Shown: positions 1 through 8,857 of the stretch, in pieces
Layout of the letters: each line of letters begins with the position of its first letter
Numbering within the stretch: position 1 is the stretch's first letter
Origin: Bacteroides propionicigenes
GTDB lineage: Bacteria > Bacteroidota > Bacteroidia > Bacteroidales > Bacteroidaceae
Assembly (NCBI RefSeq): GCF_018390535.1
Contig: NZ_JAHBBW010000004.1
Coordinates: 124,001 to 188,000, forward strand
Direction of reading: 5' to 3'
Length of the DNA stretch: 64,000 nucleotides
The notes under the pieces: generated by a model
Databases searched by the model: none
What the model saw: the letters and a program-made list of their open reading frames with translations, nothing else
What the model was told of the DNA's origin: nothing
Program-made: the position numbers and the translations under genes

Positions 1-159
1 CCTTAAAGTCTTCACACTTTTTGATTTACTGATAGAGACAATAATCATGATAAGCAAGAGTAAAAGAACTATCACTGCAAGGCAGATTACCAATATTTCA
101 TTTTTCTGATAGAAGTCACTCCCTAAATCTGCAAGAATTGCAGCAAATATCGGTTTCAT
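1..159 (-). CDS. Membrane protein, N-terminal fragment (cut by window edge)
   Basis: Reading from ATG at 159 toward position 1 gives 53 uninterrupted codons that run off the window. After about 20 polar residues there is one strong hydrophobic segment (about residues 22-43, rich in Ile, Leu and Val), followed by a Lys/Ser-rich stretch. This looks like a single N-terminal transmembrane helix with a cytoplasmic or periplasmic domain still to come. I do not recognise the family. It is on the same strand as ppdK but separated from it by about 190 bases and a probable terminator, so it is probably a separate unit. Confidence 0.5.
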   Translation of the reverse strand, partial: MKPIFAAILADLGSDFYQKNEILVICLAVIVLLLLLIMIIVSISKSKSVKTLR

Positions 160-276
160 AGCAAATTCGTTTGTATATTTTGTTTGTATATAAGAATGCA
201 AATGTATGCGCATACAAATATAGAAAAGAAAATACAATTATCAGACCGCACAACGCATATTTTTGCAAACGAAAGA

Positions 277-308
277 GGTCGTAATCCCATAAAAATGAGA
301 CTACGACC
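277..308 (-). terminator. Probable rho-independent terminator of ppdK
   Basis: A 14-bp stem with two G-U pairs closes an AAAA loop. It lies 45 bases beyond the ppdK stop. On the minus strand it is followed by a modestly T-rich stretch, so the tail is weak. The rest of 160-353 shows nothing gene-like. Confidence 0.55.
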
Positions 309-353
309 CCTAACTATCTTATTCAGTCCGCCTTACGGCGTCTGCTTCATTGC

Positions 354-3074
354 TTAGTCTTCTATTGCCGCCTGTGCCGCCGCAAGCCTTGCTATGGGCA
401 CGCGGAATGGAGAACAACTGACGTAATTCAAACCTACCTTGTGGCAGAATTTGACAGATGAAGGCTCACCGCCATGTTCACCGCAAATACCGCACTTCAA
501 GTCCGGACGGATAGCTCGGCCCTTTTCGGTAGCCATACGTACCAACTGTCCTACTCCATTCTGGTCGAGCACTTGGAACGGGTCTACTTTCAGAATCTTC
601 TTTTCCAGATAAATCGGCAGGAAAGAAGCAATATCGTCGCGTGAGTAACCGAAAGTCATCTGCGTCAAGTCATTCGTACCGAATGAGAAGAACTCTGCAG
701 AAGAGGCGATGCGGTCGGCTGTAAGAGCTGCACGCGGAATTTCAATCATTGTACCTACTTTGAACTCGATGCTGTCACCTACTTCGGCAAACAGTTTGGC
801 TGCTTCGGCACGGATAACTTCTTCTTGCTGCTTGAACTCGTACAGGATACCCGTCAGCGGAACCATGATTTCAGGATGTGTCTCAACGCCTTCTTTCTTC
901 AGTTCCAAAGCCGCACCGAGGATGGCACGGGTCTGCATCTGAGTGATTTCCGGATAAGTATTACCCAAACGGCAACCACGGTGGCCCAACATCGGATTAT
1001 GTTCGCAAAGAGCTTCTACACGCTGCTGGATGTACTGCAAGCTTACGCCCATAGTATCTGCCATTTCCTGTTGTCCCTTCAAATCGTGGGGAACGAATTC
1101 GTGCAAAGGCGGATCGAGCAAACGAACAGTCACCGGACAACCTGCCATAGCTTTGAAGATACCCTTGAAGTCTGCCTGCTGGTACGACAAAATCTTAGCC
1201 AATGCCTTGCGGCGTCCTTCTGCATTTTCTGCCAGAATCATCTCGCGCATGGCTTTGATTTTTTCACCCTCGAAGAACATATGTTCCGTACGGCAAAGAC
1301 CGATACCAACCGCTCCGAAATTACGTGCCACCTGCGCGTCGTGCGGAGTATCCGCATTGGTACGTACCTGAAGCTTCGTATATTTGTCAGCCAACTGCAT
1401 CAATTCGGCAAAATCACCGGAAAGCTCGGCTGCCTTCGTTTCTACTTTTCCTTTGTAAACCTCACCTGTACTGCCGTTCAAGGAAATGAAGTCGCCTTCT
1501 TTCAAAGTAATGCCGTCCACTTCTATTGTACGGGTTTTATAATCGATGTTCAACGCTCCGGCTCCGGATACGCAACACTTACCCATGCCGCGTGCCACAA
1601 CAGCCGCGTGCGAAGTCATACCGCCACGCGCAGTCAGAATACCTTCGGCAACGGCCATACCCGCCAAGTCTTCCGGAGAAGTTTCGATACGTACCATTAC
1701 CACACGTTTACCCGCAGCATGCCATTCGGCAGCATCGTCCGCAAAGAATACAATCTGACCGCAAGCCGCACCCGGAGAAGCCGGAAGACCGCGAGTGAGA
1801 ACTTTAGCCTGCTTCAAAGCGGCTTTATCGAATACGGGATGGAGCAATTCGTCCAGTTTGTTAGGTTCGCAACGCAACAAAGCTGTCTTTTCATCAATCA
1901 TGCCTTGATGCAACAGATCTGTGGCAATCTTCACCATAGCCGCGCCGGTACGTTTACCGTTACGTGTCTGGAGGAACCAGAGTTTACCTTCTTGCACGGT
2001 AAACTCCATATCCTGCATATCTTTATAGTGGTTTTCCAGTTTAGTCTGCAAAGCATCCAGTTCCTTATAAATTTCGGGCATGGCTTCTTCCATGGAAGGA
2101 TATTTGGCTGCACGCTCTTCTTCGCTTACGCCGGCAAGTTCAGCCCAACGTTTGGAACCGATAATGGTAATCTGCTGCGGAGTGCGGATACCAGCTACAA
2201 CATCTTCACCTTGTGCATTAATCAAGTATTCTCCGTTGAAAAGGTCTTCGCCCGTAGCGGCGTCACGGCTGAAGCAAACTCCCGTAGCCGAAGTGTCACC
2301 CATATTACCGAACACCATTGCCTGAACACTAACGGCTGTACCCCACTCATCAGGAATTCCTTCCATCTTACGATAAAGAATGGCACGTTCGTTCATCCAT
2401 GAATTGAATACGGCGCAGATAGCTCCCCACAGCTGTTCGTATGCACAAGTCGGGAAGTCTTTTCCTGTCTGTTCCTTAACGGCAGCCTTGAATCTCTTGA
2501 CAAGTTCCTTGAGGTCTTCCACTTCCAGTTCGTTATCCAGTTTCACGCCTTTCGCATGTTTCACATCTTCTATAATGGCTTCGAAGGGGTCAACATCTTC
2601 TTTGTTCACCGGTTTCATGCCCAGCACCACATCACCGTACATCTGTACAAAACGACGGTATGAGTCCCATGCAAAGCGGGCATTGCCTGTCTTGCGAATC
2701 AGACCTTCTACCACTTCGTCGTTCAAACCGAGGTTAAGAATAGTATCCATCATACCCGGCATGGAAGCACGCGCACCCGAACGTACGGAAACCAACAACG
2801 GGTTTTCCACGTCACCAAATTTGGAACGCATCAGCGTTTCTACGTGTGCAATGGCATTTTCCACTTCCTGCTTCAACAAGGCAACGACCTTGTCCTGCCC
2901 CATTTCATAATATTCTGTACAAACTTCAGTCGTAATTGTAAAGCCCGGAGGAACCGGAACTCCGATAAGGTTCATCTCTGCCAAGTTAGCGCCCTTACCC
3001 CCCAAAAGGTTTCTCATGCCGGCTTTTCCTTCTGCCCGGCCGTTACCAAAGGTATAAACTCTTTTTTTGTCCAT
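354..3074 (-). CDS. ppdK: Pyruvate, phosphate dikinase
   Basis: Cytoplasmic enzyme interconverting pyruvate + ATP + Pi and PEP + AMP + PPi. At 906 residues it has the full family length. The N-terminal ATP-grasp domain begins with GGKGANLAEM (about residues 25-34). The phosphohistidine domain carries GGMTSHAAVVARG, with the swivelling His at residue 489. The C-terminal TIM barrel holds the PEP-site motif CGICGEHGG near residue 860. The ATG at 3074 is preceded by a TAnnTTTG -7 box (3122-3129 on the minus strand). It is monocistronic and divergent from rlmD. In anaerobic Bacteroides the enzyme is expected to work in PEP/pyruvate balancing (family knowledge). Nothing is broken or missing. Confidence 0.97.
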   Translation of the reverse strand: MDKKRVYTFGNGRAEGKAGMRNLLGGKGANLAEMNLIGVPVPPGFTITTEVCTEYYEMGQDKVVALLKQEVENAIAHVETLMRSKFGDVENPLLVSVRSGARASMPGMMDTILNLGLNDEVVEGLIRKTGNARFAWDSYRRFVQMYGDVVLGMKPVNKEDVDPFEAIIEDVKHAKGVKLDNELEVEDLKELVKRFKAAVKEQTGKDFPTCAYEQLWGAICAVFNSWMNERAILYRKMEGIPDEWGTAVSVQAMVFGNMGDTSATGVCFSRDAATGEDLFNGEYLINAQGEDVVAGIRTPQQITIIGSKRWAELAGVSEEERAAKYPSMEEAMPEIYKELDALQTKLENHYKDMQDMEFTVQEGKLWFLQTRNGKRTGAAMVKIATDLLHQGMIDEKTALLRCEPNKLDELLHPVFDKAALKQAKVLTRGLPASPGAACGQIVFFADDAAEWHAAGKRVVMVRIETSPEDLAGMAVAEGILTARGGMTSHAAVVARGMGKCCVSGAGALNIDYKTRTIEVDGITLKEGDFISLNGSTGEVYKGKVETKAAELSGDFAELMQLADKYTKLQVRTNADTPHDAQVARNFGAVGIGLCRTEHMFFEGEKIKAMREMILAENAEGRRKALAKILSYQQADFKGIFKAMAGCPVTVRLLDPPLHEFVPHDLKGQQEMADTMGVSLQYIQQRVEALCEHNPMLGHRGCRLGNTYPEITQMQTRAILGAALELKKEGVETHPEIMVPLTGILYEFKQQEEVIRAEAAKLFAEVGDSIEFKVGTMIEIPRAALTADRIASSAEFFSFGTNDLTQMTFGYSRDDIASFLPIYLEKKILKVDPFQVLDQNGVGQLVRMATEKGRAIRPDLKCGICGEHGGEPSSVKFCHKVGLNYVSCSPFRVPIARLAAAQAAIED

Positions 3075-3279
3075 AATATAAATTTAAAGTTTTTGATTGT
3101 GATTTTTCATTTTTCTGTTCGCAAATCTAAGTATATTTCACAGACTAGAAAACTTTTTGAGAAAAAACTTTAATGCAAAATGCAATTTCGACATTGCAAT
3201 ATTTAATATTTCAATTCATAGAGAGAAATCCCGAAAAAATACCTATTTTTGCCACAGAATTTATTATACTGGTGTAAAA

Positions 3280-4713
3280 GTGGCAAGAAAGAGAAAAGAA
3301 CTCCCCCTCTTAGAGAAGGTGGAAATTACGGATGTGGCTGCCGAAGGAAAAGCCATCGCAAAAGTCAATGATTTGGTAATTTTCGTACCATATGTCGTTC
3401 CGGGTGACATAGTAGACCTGCAAATTAAGAGAAAAAAGCATCATTATGCTGAAGCGGAAGCGGTGAAGTTCCACCAATACTCGCCGGTAAGAGCTGTCCC
3501 ATTTTGCCAACATTACGGTGTATGCGGCGGTTGCAAGTGGCAAGTGCTCCCCTATTCAGAACAAATAAAATACAAGCAAAAACAAGTAACGGACAACCTT
3601 ACCCGTATCGGGAAAATAGAACTTCCGGAAATATCACCGATACTCGGATCCGAGAAAACCGAGTTCTATCGGAATAAACTTGAATTCACTTTTTCCAACA
3701 AACGCTGGCTGACAACAGAAGAAGTACGGCAAAATGTGGTGTACGAACAAATGAATGCAGTGGGTTTCCATATTCCCAATGCGTTCGATAAGGTTTTGGC
3801 CATAGAGAAATGCTGGTTGCAGGATGATATATCCAACCGCATCCGCAATGCGGTACGCGACTATGCCTACGAACACAACTATTCGTTCATCAACCTGCGC
3901 ACACAGGAAGGAATGCTGCGCAATATGATTGTGCGTACTTCCAGCACCGGCGAACTAATGGTTATTCTCATCTGCAAGATTGAGAAAGACGAGGAAATGG
4001 CGTTGTTCAAACAGTTGTTGCAGTACGTAGCGGATACTTTCCCCGAAATTACGTCTTTACTATATATTATTAATAATAAATGCAACGACACCATTACCGA
4101 CCTTGACGTACATACGTTCAAAGGCAAAGACCACATTTTTGAGGAAATGGAAGGTCTGCGTTTCAAAGTAGGTCCGAAGTCTTTCTATCAGACCAATTCC
4201 GAACAGGCATACAATCTGTACAAAGTAGCCCGCAATTTTGCAGGGCTCACCGGCAACGAACTGGTATACGACCTTTATACCGGTACGGGAACCATCGCCA
4301 ATTTCGTATCCAAACAGGCGCGTCAGGTTATCGGAATTGAATACGTGCCCGAAGCCATTGAAGATGCCAAGGTCAATGCGGAAATCAACGGCATCAAGAA
4401 CACATTATTCTTTGCCGGTGATATGAAGGATATGCTAACGCAGGATTTCATTAACGAATACGGGCGTCCGGATGTAATCATCACCGACCCTCCCCGTGCA
4501 GGTATGCATCAGGATGTGGTGGATGTTATCTTGTTTGCAGAGCCGAAACGCATTGTGTACGTCAGCTGCAACCCGGCCACTCAGGCAAGGGACTTGCAGT
4601 TGCTTGATGTGAAATACAAAGTAAAAGCCGTACAGCCGGTAGATATGTTCCCGCATACCCATCATGTGGAGAACGTGGTACTGCTTGAACTCAGAAATGA
4701 AACCAATCATTAA
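3280..4713 (+). CDS. rlmD: 23S rRNA (uracil-C5)-methyltransferase, RlmD/RumA family
   Basis: SAM-dependent m5U methyltransferase of 23S rRNA. From the GTG start it is 477 residues: an N-terminal TRAM domain (about 10-65), an iron-sulfur cysteine set including CGGCKWQ (near residue 80), a SAM-binding motif YDLYTGTGTIANF and the catalytic motif VSCNPATQARDL near the C-terminus. An open frame extends upstream to 3157. A TATTTTTG -7 box at 3244-3251 lies inside that extension, and homology begins at VARKRK, so GTG 3280 is the likelier start. The gene is followed after 18 bases by an RNA pseudouridine synthase gene, giving an RNA-modification pair probably transcribed together. Paralogous RlmCD-type specificity cannot be excluded. 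Confidence 0.9.
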   Translation: MARKRKELPLLEKVEITDVAAEGKAIAKVNDLVIFVPYVVPGDIVDLQIKRKKHHYAEAEAVKFHQYSPVRAVPFCQHYGVCGGCKWQVLPYSEQIKYKQKQVTDNLTRIGKIELPEISPILGSEKTEFYRNKLEFTFSNKRWLTTEEVRQNVVYEQMNAVGFHIPNAFDKVLAIEKCWLQDDISNRIRNAVRDYAYEHNYSFINLRTQEGMLRNMIVRTSSTGELMVILICKIEKDEEMALFKQLLQYVADTFPEITSLLYIINNKCNDTITDLDVHTFKGKDHIFEEMEGLRFKVGPKSFYQTNSEQAYNLYKVARNFAGLTGNELVYDLYTGTGTIANFVSKQARQVIGIEYVPEAIEDAKVNAEINGIKNTLFFAGDMKDMLTQDFINEYGRPDVIITDPPRAGMHQDVVDVILFAEPKRIVYVSCNPATQARDLQLLDVKYKVKAVQPVDMFPHTHHVENVVLLELRNETNH

Positions 4714-4731
4714 TTACAAATAATTATCCTC

Positions 4732-5640
4732 GTGGCAAAAGAAAGAAATATGGCAAAAGCCCGCACACAATATACGGACTATATGGTAAATGCGCCAATG
4801 GAACTAATGGAATTTCTGGCCGCCAAAATGCCGGATGCCAGCCGTACCAAGTTAAAATCATTATTGAGCAAGCGCATCGTGTATGTGGACAGTGTCATCA
4901 CCACACAGTACAACTTCCCTCTGAAGCCGGGCATGAAGGTACAAATCAGCCGCGAAAAGGGGCGTAAAGAATTTAGCAACAAACTGCTGAAAATTGTGTA
5001 TGAAGATGCCTATATCATTGTTGTCGAAAAGATGCAAGGTCTGCTGTCTGTCAATACGGAAAGGCAGAAAGAGCGTACAGCTTATACTATATTGAACGAA
5101 TATGTTCAGCGGTCGGGCAGACAACACCGTGTGTACATAGTTCATCGTCTGGACCGTGATACTTCGGGACTGATGATGTTTGCCAAAGACGAAAAGACGC
5201 AAAATACCTTGCGCGACAACTGGCATAACATTGTGACTGACAGACGCTATGTAGCTGTTGTTGCAGGGGAAATGGAAAACAATGCCGGCATGGTAAGGTC
5301 TTGGCTTACCGACCGCAAACTTTATGTATATTCCAATCCTACGGACGATGGCGGCAAGGAAGCTATCACCCACTACCGCACCATTAAACGCGCCAACGGG
5401 TTCTCACTCGTAGAGCTGAACTTGGAAACAGGACGCAAGAACCAGATTCGTGTGCATATGCAGGATTTGGGACACCCCATTATCGGTGACGGACGGTATG
5501 GGCTGGAAGAAATCAATCCTATCGGGCGGTTGGCATTACATGCCTTCAAGCTTTGCTTCTATCACCCTGTAACCGGAGAGTTGATGCAGTTTGAAACACC
5601 GTATCCGGGGGAGTTCAAGAAGTTGTTTCTAAAGAAATAG
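4732..5640 (+). CDS. RluA-family pseudouridine synthase
   Basis: Converts uridine to pseudouridine in rRNA or tRNA. An S4-like RNA-binding region (about residues 25-75) precedes the synthase domain, with the signature HRLDRDTSGLMMFAK; the catalytic Asp is residue 141. The later motif GRKNQIRVHMQDLGHPIIGD is also present. It starts 18 bases after rlmD, so the two are probably co-transcribed. The frame opens with GTG at 4732. An in-frame ATG at 4750 is an equally plausible start because residues 1-6 look dispensable. The exact target base (RluC- or RluD-like) cannot be told from sequence alone. Confidence 0.92.
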   Translation: MAKERNMAKARTQYTDYMVNAPMELMEFLAAKMPDASRTKLKSLLSKRIVYVDSVITTQYNFPLKPGMKVQISREKGRKEFSNKLLKIVYEDAYIIVVEKMQGLLSVNTERQKERTAYTILNEYVQRSGRQHRVYIVHRLDRDTSGLMMFAKDEKTQNTLRDNWHNIVTDRRYVAVVAGEMENNAGMVRSWLTDRKLYVYSNPTDDGGKEAITHYRTIKRANGFSLVELNLETGRKNQIRVHMQDLGHPIIGDGRYGLEEINPIGRLALHAFKLCFYHPVTGELMQFETPYPGEFKKLFLKK

Positions 5641-5685
5641 AAAAGGTATAAGCTAAAAGTTATCTCAAGATAAAGCTTATAACAT

Positions 5686-5779
5686 ATATAATACTGTCAT
5701 TCAGAGCGAAGCGAAGAATCCATTCTCTAATTTATGTGAGAATAGATTCTTCGCTTCGCTCTGAATGACAGTATTATAT
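5686..5779. repeat. Palindromic intergenic repeat, copy A (possible bidirectional terminator)
   Basis: A near-perfect 94-base inverted repeat: 35-base outer arms match exactly, an inner 7-bp extension has one mismatch, and about 10 bases form the loop. The arms contain TGTCATTC followed by an AGCGAAGCGAAGAATC-type core shared with copies at 8.6, 12.6 and 18.1 kb. It sits exactly between two convergent genes, where it could stop transcription from both sides. Confidence 0.85.
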
Positions 5780-5793
5780 TAATAATCAGAATA

Positions 5794-6189
5794 TTAAAAT
5801 CCCACTCTGCGCAAGACTAAAGTTCTACCTTCAAAGCCATCCAAGTAATCTTCATAATACTCATAATACCAACCTGATAAAGATGCTCTATCAGCCCAAG
5901 ACCCTGCTATGCAAGCTTTATCATTGGCTCCAAAGTCTAAAATAATGGTACCGGAAGGCGCATCCCAATATTCCTCATCTTCAAAATACCAACGAAAATC
6001 TCCATAATCTCCGCCTTCTATACGGAAACTGCCACTTCGATTCTCATTAAATATAAAGGAAGCATCTCTACTCCCTACTGTACCATTCCAAGTACCAGAC
6101 AACCAATATTCGATATCATCATCCGTATCACAGGAACTTAATCCCACGACTAGCATACAGAGAAAGAAAACCTTTATATATTTCATCAT
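5794..6189 (-). CDS. Small acidic lipoprotein, function unknown
   Basis: 131 residues. The N-terminal signal peptide ends in the lipobox LSSC (cysteine about residue 20), followed at once by DTDDD. An acidic run after the lipid cysteine is the Bacteroides lipoprotein export signal pattern, so surface exposure is inferred. The mature part is short, rich in Trp, Tyr, Asp and Gly (repeated WY/YY) and predicted to be beta. It is tandem with the lipoprotein gene just upstream (6196-6615), with only a few bases between, so they form one unit. I do not recognise the family; an immunity-like or META/lipocalin-like small barrel is possible but unsupported. The ATG at 6186 may be the true start. Confidence 0.75.
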   Translation of the reverse strand: MMKYIKVFFLCMLVVGLSSCDTDDDIEYWLSGTWNGTVGSRDASFIFNENRSGSFRIEGGDYGDFRWYFEDEEYWDAPSGTIILDFGANDKACIAGSWADRASLSGWYYEYYEDYLDGFEGRTLVLRRVGF

Positions 6190-6195
6190 AACTTT

Positions 6196-6615
6196 TTATT
6201 TAAGCAATGTCAAATCCGTCAGCGTAACTACTTCACCATCCAGTTTTCCTGAAAGATAATGATCACGTACCCATACATTCTCAAAATATTTCACTTCATT
6301 GGCAGGGAAAATCAAGATTAAAGTTTCCTTTGAGTTATCGGCCCATTTCCAAGTAAACATTCTTTCCGTAGTCTTTGTTTCCGAACCGTTGACAACTTTA
6401 ATCACTTCTTTTGAAGTCAGATTATTTTTATTCTCAAATTGTAGCTGATAAGTACAAGTTCCGTCTTCGGTTTCATATTTCTCAGTCCAAGTTTTCCCGC
6501 AGAGTTTCTCATCGCTGTTCTCTATTGTAGTATAATAATTGTCATCCCCGCACGAAGCCAGTCCCATAGTCATTACACACAACAGCATTATTTTCGCAAA
6601 ATTTAAAATCTTCAT
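6196..6615 (-). CDS. Small lipoprotein, function unknown
   Basis: 139 residues from the ATG at 6615; an in-frame ATG three codons upstream is possible. The signal peptide ends in the lipobox LASC followed by GDD, consistent with an outer-membrane, probably surface-exposed lipoprotein. The mature domain alternates polar and hydrophobic residues with several Trp (KTWTEKYETEDGTCTYQLQF), suggesting a compact lipocalin-like beta fold of the kind found in many small Bacteroides lipoproteins. It is the first gene of a two-lipoprotein operon with 5794-6189. A TAnnTTTG-like -7 box lies about 20 bases upstream. No catalytic motif is visible. Confidence 0.75.
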   Translation of the reverse strand: MKILNFAKIMLLCVMTMGLASCGDDNYYTTIENSDEKLCGKTWTEKYETEDGTCTYQLQFENKNNLTSKEVIKVVNGSETKTTERMFTWKWADNSKETLILIFPANEVKYFENVWVRDHYLSGKLDGEVVTLTDLTLLK

Positions 6616-6671
6616 GATTATCAAGTTTAGTTAATATTTATAGGCAAACATACATAAAAATATTGAAACGC

Positions 6672-7814
6672 TTAATACTTCGCCTGAAATTTCTTGTAGA
6701 AGATTAAGAATAAGATAAAACCAGTCAATGCAAAAGGTACGCCTGCCAATGCCGGATAGCGATATCCGCCACTAAGAGCCAAGCCACCCACATACGCTCC
6801 GATGGCATTGCCCAAGTTGAAAGCCATTTGCACACAAGCACCGCCCAGCATTTCTCCACCGGGAGCCACACGAATAATCAAAACCTGTTCGGGGCTTGAA
6901 ACAGCAAACAATCCCGCCGTACAAAGCGCCATCAATATAGCTGAACACCATGGATTGGGAGACAGAAAGAATATCATCAACAGTACAATGCAAATCATAC
7001 CCTGTACTATCGTCCCCACCTTGCCCGGAGTATATTTATCCGAAAGCCGGCCACTCACCAGATTGCCGACCACCATGCCAAAGCCTGCCAAAACCATTAA
7101 CGCCGTCACGCTTTCCGCACTAAAGCCCGAGACATTGGTCAGCAATGGCGTAATGTAACTATACCAACAAAAAACACCACCGTTACCCAAAGCCGTCGCT
7201 CCCAATATCAGCCAGGGAGCCGGTGTCTTCAAGAAGCGGAATTGTCCTTTGAAGCCGGTATCTTTCAATCCCTCCACCGCCGGGACCCACCGCCATATAT
7301 AATAAAGAACTATCAACCCCCAACAACCTACCAGCAAGAATGTAACCCGCCAAGAGAGCATATGGCTCAAAGAAGTGCCCAACGGTACACCGAACAGGTT
7401 GGCAACTGTCATGCCCGCTATCATAATGGATACGGCTTCAGAACTTTTCCCCTCGTCCGCCAACTTGCCAGCCACAATGGAAGCAACTCCGAAATATGCC
7501 CCATGCGGCAATCCCGAAATGAAACGTGCAGCCAGTAGCAACCAGTAATCGGGAGCCATTGCAGCACCCAGGTTTCCTACCAGCATCAAAGCCATCAATA
7601 CCAACAAGATATGTTTCAACGGACGTTTACGTGCCAAAATCAGCATAGGAGCGCCGGCACAAACACCCAGCGCGTAGGCAGAAATAAAATGTCCCGCAAC
7701 CGGGATACTGATATTCAAATCTTGGGCAACATAGGGCAAAATCCCCATCATTGTAAATTCGGCAATCCCCAATCCCAACGTACCGAATGCTAACGCAATA
7801 AGACTCTTCTTCAT
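6672..7814 (-). CDS. MFS transporter, AraJ/sugar-efflux type
   Basis: 380 residues with 12 predicted transmembrane helices typical of a short major-facilitator exporter. The N-terminus (GLGIAEFTMMGILPYVAQDL) and ISAYALGVCAGAPML match the AraJ/YdhP/Bcr-like drug and sugar efflux group. The loop 2-3 motif is seen as LARKRPLKH and a second half-repeat as SGRLSDKYTPGKVG. The natural substrate is unknown; arabinose-like sugars or drugs are only family-level possibilities. It is divergent from the barrel gene at 8057; a CAAAnnTA (minus-strand -7) element lies about 40 bases before the start. It is probably monocistronic. Confidence 0.88.
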   Translation of the reverse strand: MKKSLIALAFGTLGLGIAEFTMMGILPYVAQDLNISIPVAGHFISAYALGVCAGAPMLILARKRPLKHILLVLMALMLVGNLGAAMAPDYWLLLAARFISGLPHGAYFGVASIVAGKLADEGKSSEAVSIMIAGMTVANLFGVPLGTSLSHMLSWRVTFLLVGCWGLIVLYYIWRWVPAVEGLKDTGFKGQFRFLKTPAPWLILGATALGNGGVFCWYSYITPLLTNVSGFSAESVTALMVLAGFGMVVGNLVSGRLSDKYTPGKVGTIVQGMICIVLLMIFFLSPNPWCSAILMALCTAGLFAVSSPEQVLIIRVAPGGEMLGGACVQMAFNLGNAIGAYVGGLALSGGYRYPALAGVPFALTGFILFLIFYKKFQAKY

Positions 7815-7912
7815 CTGAAAAAATACAACCTATAAAACAAACTTTTTACCGCTGCAAAAGTAATACATTGTATGTCTCAAAAGTACTTATTTTATAAAAA
7901 AGTAACTAAAAA

Positions 7913-7944
7913 TTTGTACAATATGAATATAACCTATATTTTTG
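7913..7944 (+). promoter_or_regulatory. Bacteroides primary-sigma promoter of the barrel gene
   Basis: TTTG at 7913-7916, a 20-base spacer, then TATTTTTG at 7937-7944. This is a full match to the TTTG/TAnnTTTG pattern of the Bacteroides housekeeping sigma factor. It predicts a transcript start near 7951 and a leader of about 105 bases before the ATG at 8057. Confidence 0.7.
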
Positions 7945-7956
7945 CGTACCGAAAAA

Positions 7957-8009
7957 GAACGCGTCAATAAGAGCTTAACTATCCTGTCATTCAGAGTTCG
8001 GACACGTTC
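7957..8009 (+). promoter_or_regulatory. Stem-loop in the 5' leader of the barrel gene
   Basis: GAACGCGTC (7957-7965) can pair with GACACGTTC (8001-8009) with one mismatch. The loop contains TGTCATTCAGAG, a fragment shared with the palindromic repeat family of this window. It may be a leader structure or a remnant of a repeat copy. Confidence 0.4.
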
Positions 8010-8056
8010 TTATTATAATTCGATAACAATTTGTATAACTAAAAGGTAAAAGGAAA

Positions 8057-8569
8057 ATGAAAAAATTTGTAATCTTATTATTTGTAGCAATGACTGCTTT
8101 ATCAGTAAAAGCACAAGTGTATGTTGGCGGAAGTGTAACTTGGTGGCACAGTGAAGATATCGATGCAACGATTTTTGCACTGAACCCGGAAGTTGGTTAC
8201 AACCTGAACGAGAAATGGGCAGTTGGAGGTGTGTTGACATTTGCACACAGCAAATTGGACGAAGGTAAATACAATGCTTTCGGCCTCGCCCCATATGCAC
8301 GTTACTCATATTATGAAAACAAGGTTGTCCGTCTGTTCGTTGACGGCGGTTTCGGCTTCTCTACTCAAAAGATAAAAGGAAGTGATTCTGTAAACGGCTT
8401 TGAACTCGGTTTCAAACCGGGTATCGCCGTTAAGCTGAATAACAAGTTCAGTTTAGTTGCCAAATGCGGCTTTTTGGGCTACAGAGACGATTATATGGCT
8501 ACAGACAGCGGCTATGGTTTCAACTTTACAAGCGAAGACCTTTCATTCGGTTTCCACTACGAATTCTAA
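8057..8569 (+). CDS. Small outer-membrane beta-barrel protein
   Basis: 170 residues with a clear SPI signal peptide (MKKFVILLFVAMTALSVKAQ, cut after KAQ). The mature part alternates aromatic and polar residues in strands typical of an eight-stranded OmpA/OmpX-like barrel. It ends in FHYEF with a terminal Phe, the recognition signal for outer-membrane insertion. It has its own strong promoter (7913-7944) and a structured leader, and is flanked downstream by palindromic repeat copy B. Function is unknown; porin-like or structural roles are the default for this size class. Confidence 0.85.
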   Translation: MKKFVILLFVAMTALSVKAQVYVGGSVTWWHSEDIDATIFALNPEVGYNLNEKWAVGGVLTFAHSKLDEGKYNAFGLAPYARYSYYENKVVRLFVDGGFGFSTQKIKGSDSVNGFELGFKPGIAVKLNNKFSLVAKCGFLGYRDDYMATDSGYGFNFTSEDLSFGFHYEF

Positions 8570-8595
8570 TTCGCGCAAGACATTTATATACCCAA

Positions 8596-8742
8596 GGGGT
8601 GTCAAAATGTAAAAGCCCTATCATTCTGTCATTCTGAACGCAGTGAAGAATCTCTTCTCTGCATACATAAGAGAGGAGATTCTTCGTCGCAAGCTCCTCT
8701 GAATGACTGAATGATAGGGCTTTTACATTTTGGCACATCCCC
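8596..8742. repeat. Palindromic intergenic repeat, copy B (full length, about 147 bp)
   Basis: The outer arms begin GGGGTGTCAAAATGTAAAAG and pair across the whole element with a few mismatches. The inner part carries TCTGTCATTCTGAACGCAGT and then GAAGAATCTCTTCTCT. The left half is nearly identical to copy C at 12597-12684, and the overall design is the same as copy D. The remainder of 8570-8857 holds only the map promoter. Confidence 0.85.
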
Positions 8743-8857
8743 ATTTTATTGTCCGCATATCATTAAAGTACAGATTGGTTTCTAATTATTCAAACATTAT
8801 AAATACTCGCACCCAAATTATTCGTATTTTTGCACATCGTTTATAAAATATGCAATA

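Noticed and set aside
825..2402. 525-codon plus-strand open frame
   Set aside because: It lies fully antisense to ppdK, has no signal or domain character, and ppdK is complete with all motifs.
3157..3279. N-terminal extension of RlmD
   Set aside because: A -7 promoter box lies inside it and the family homology starts at the GTG at 3280.
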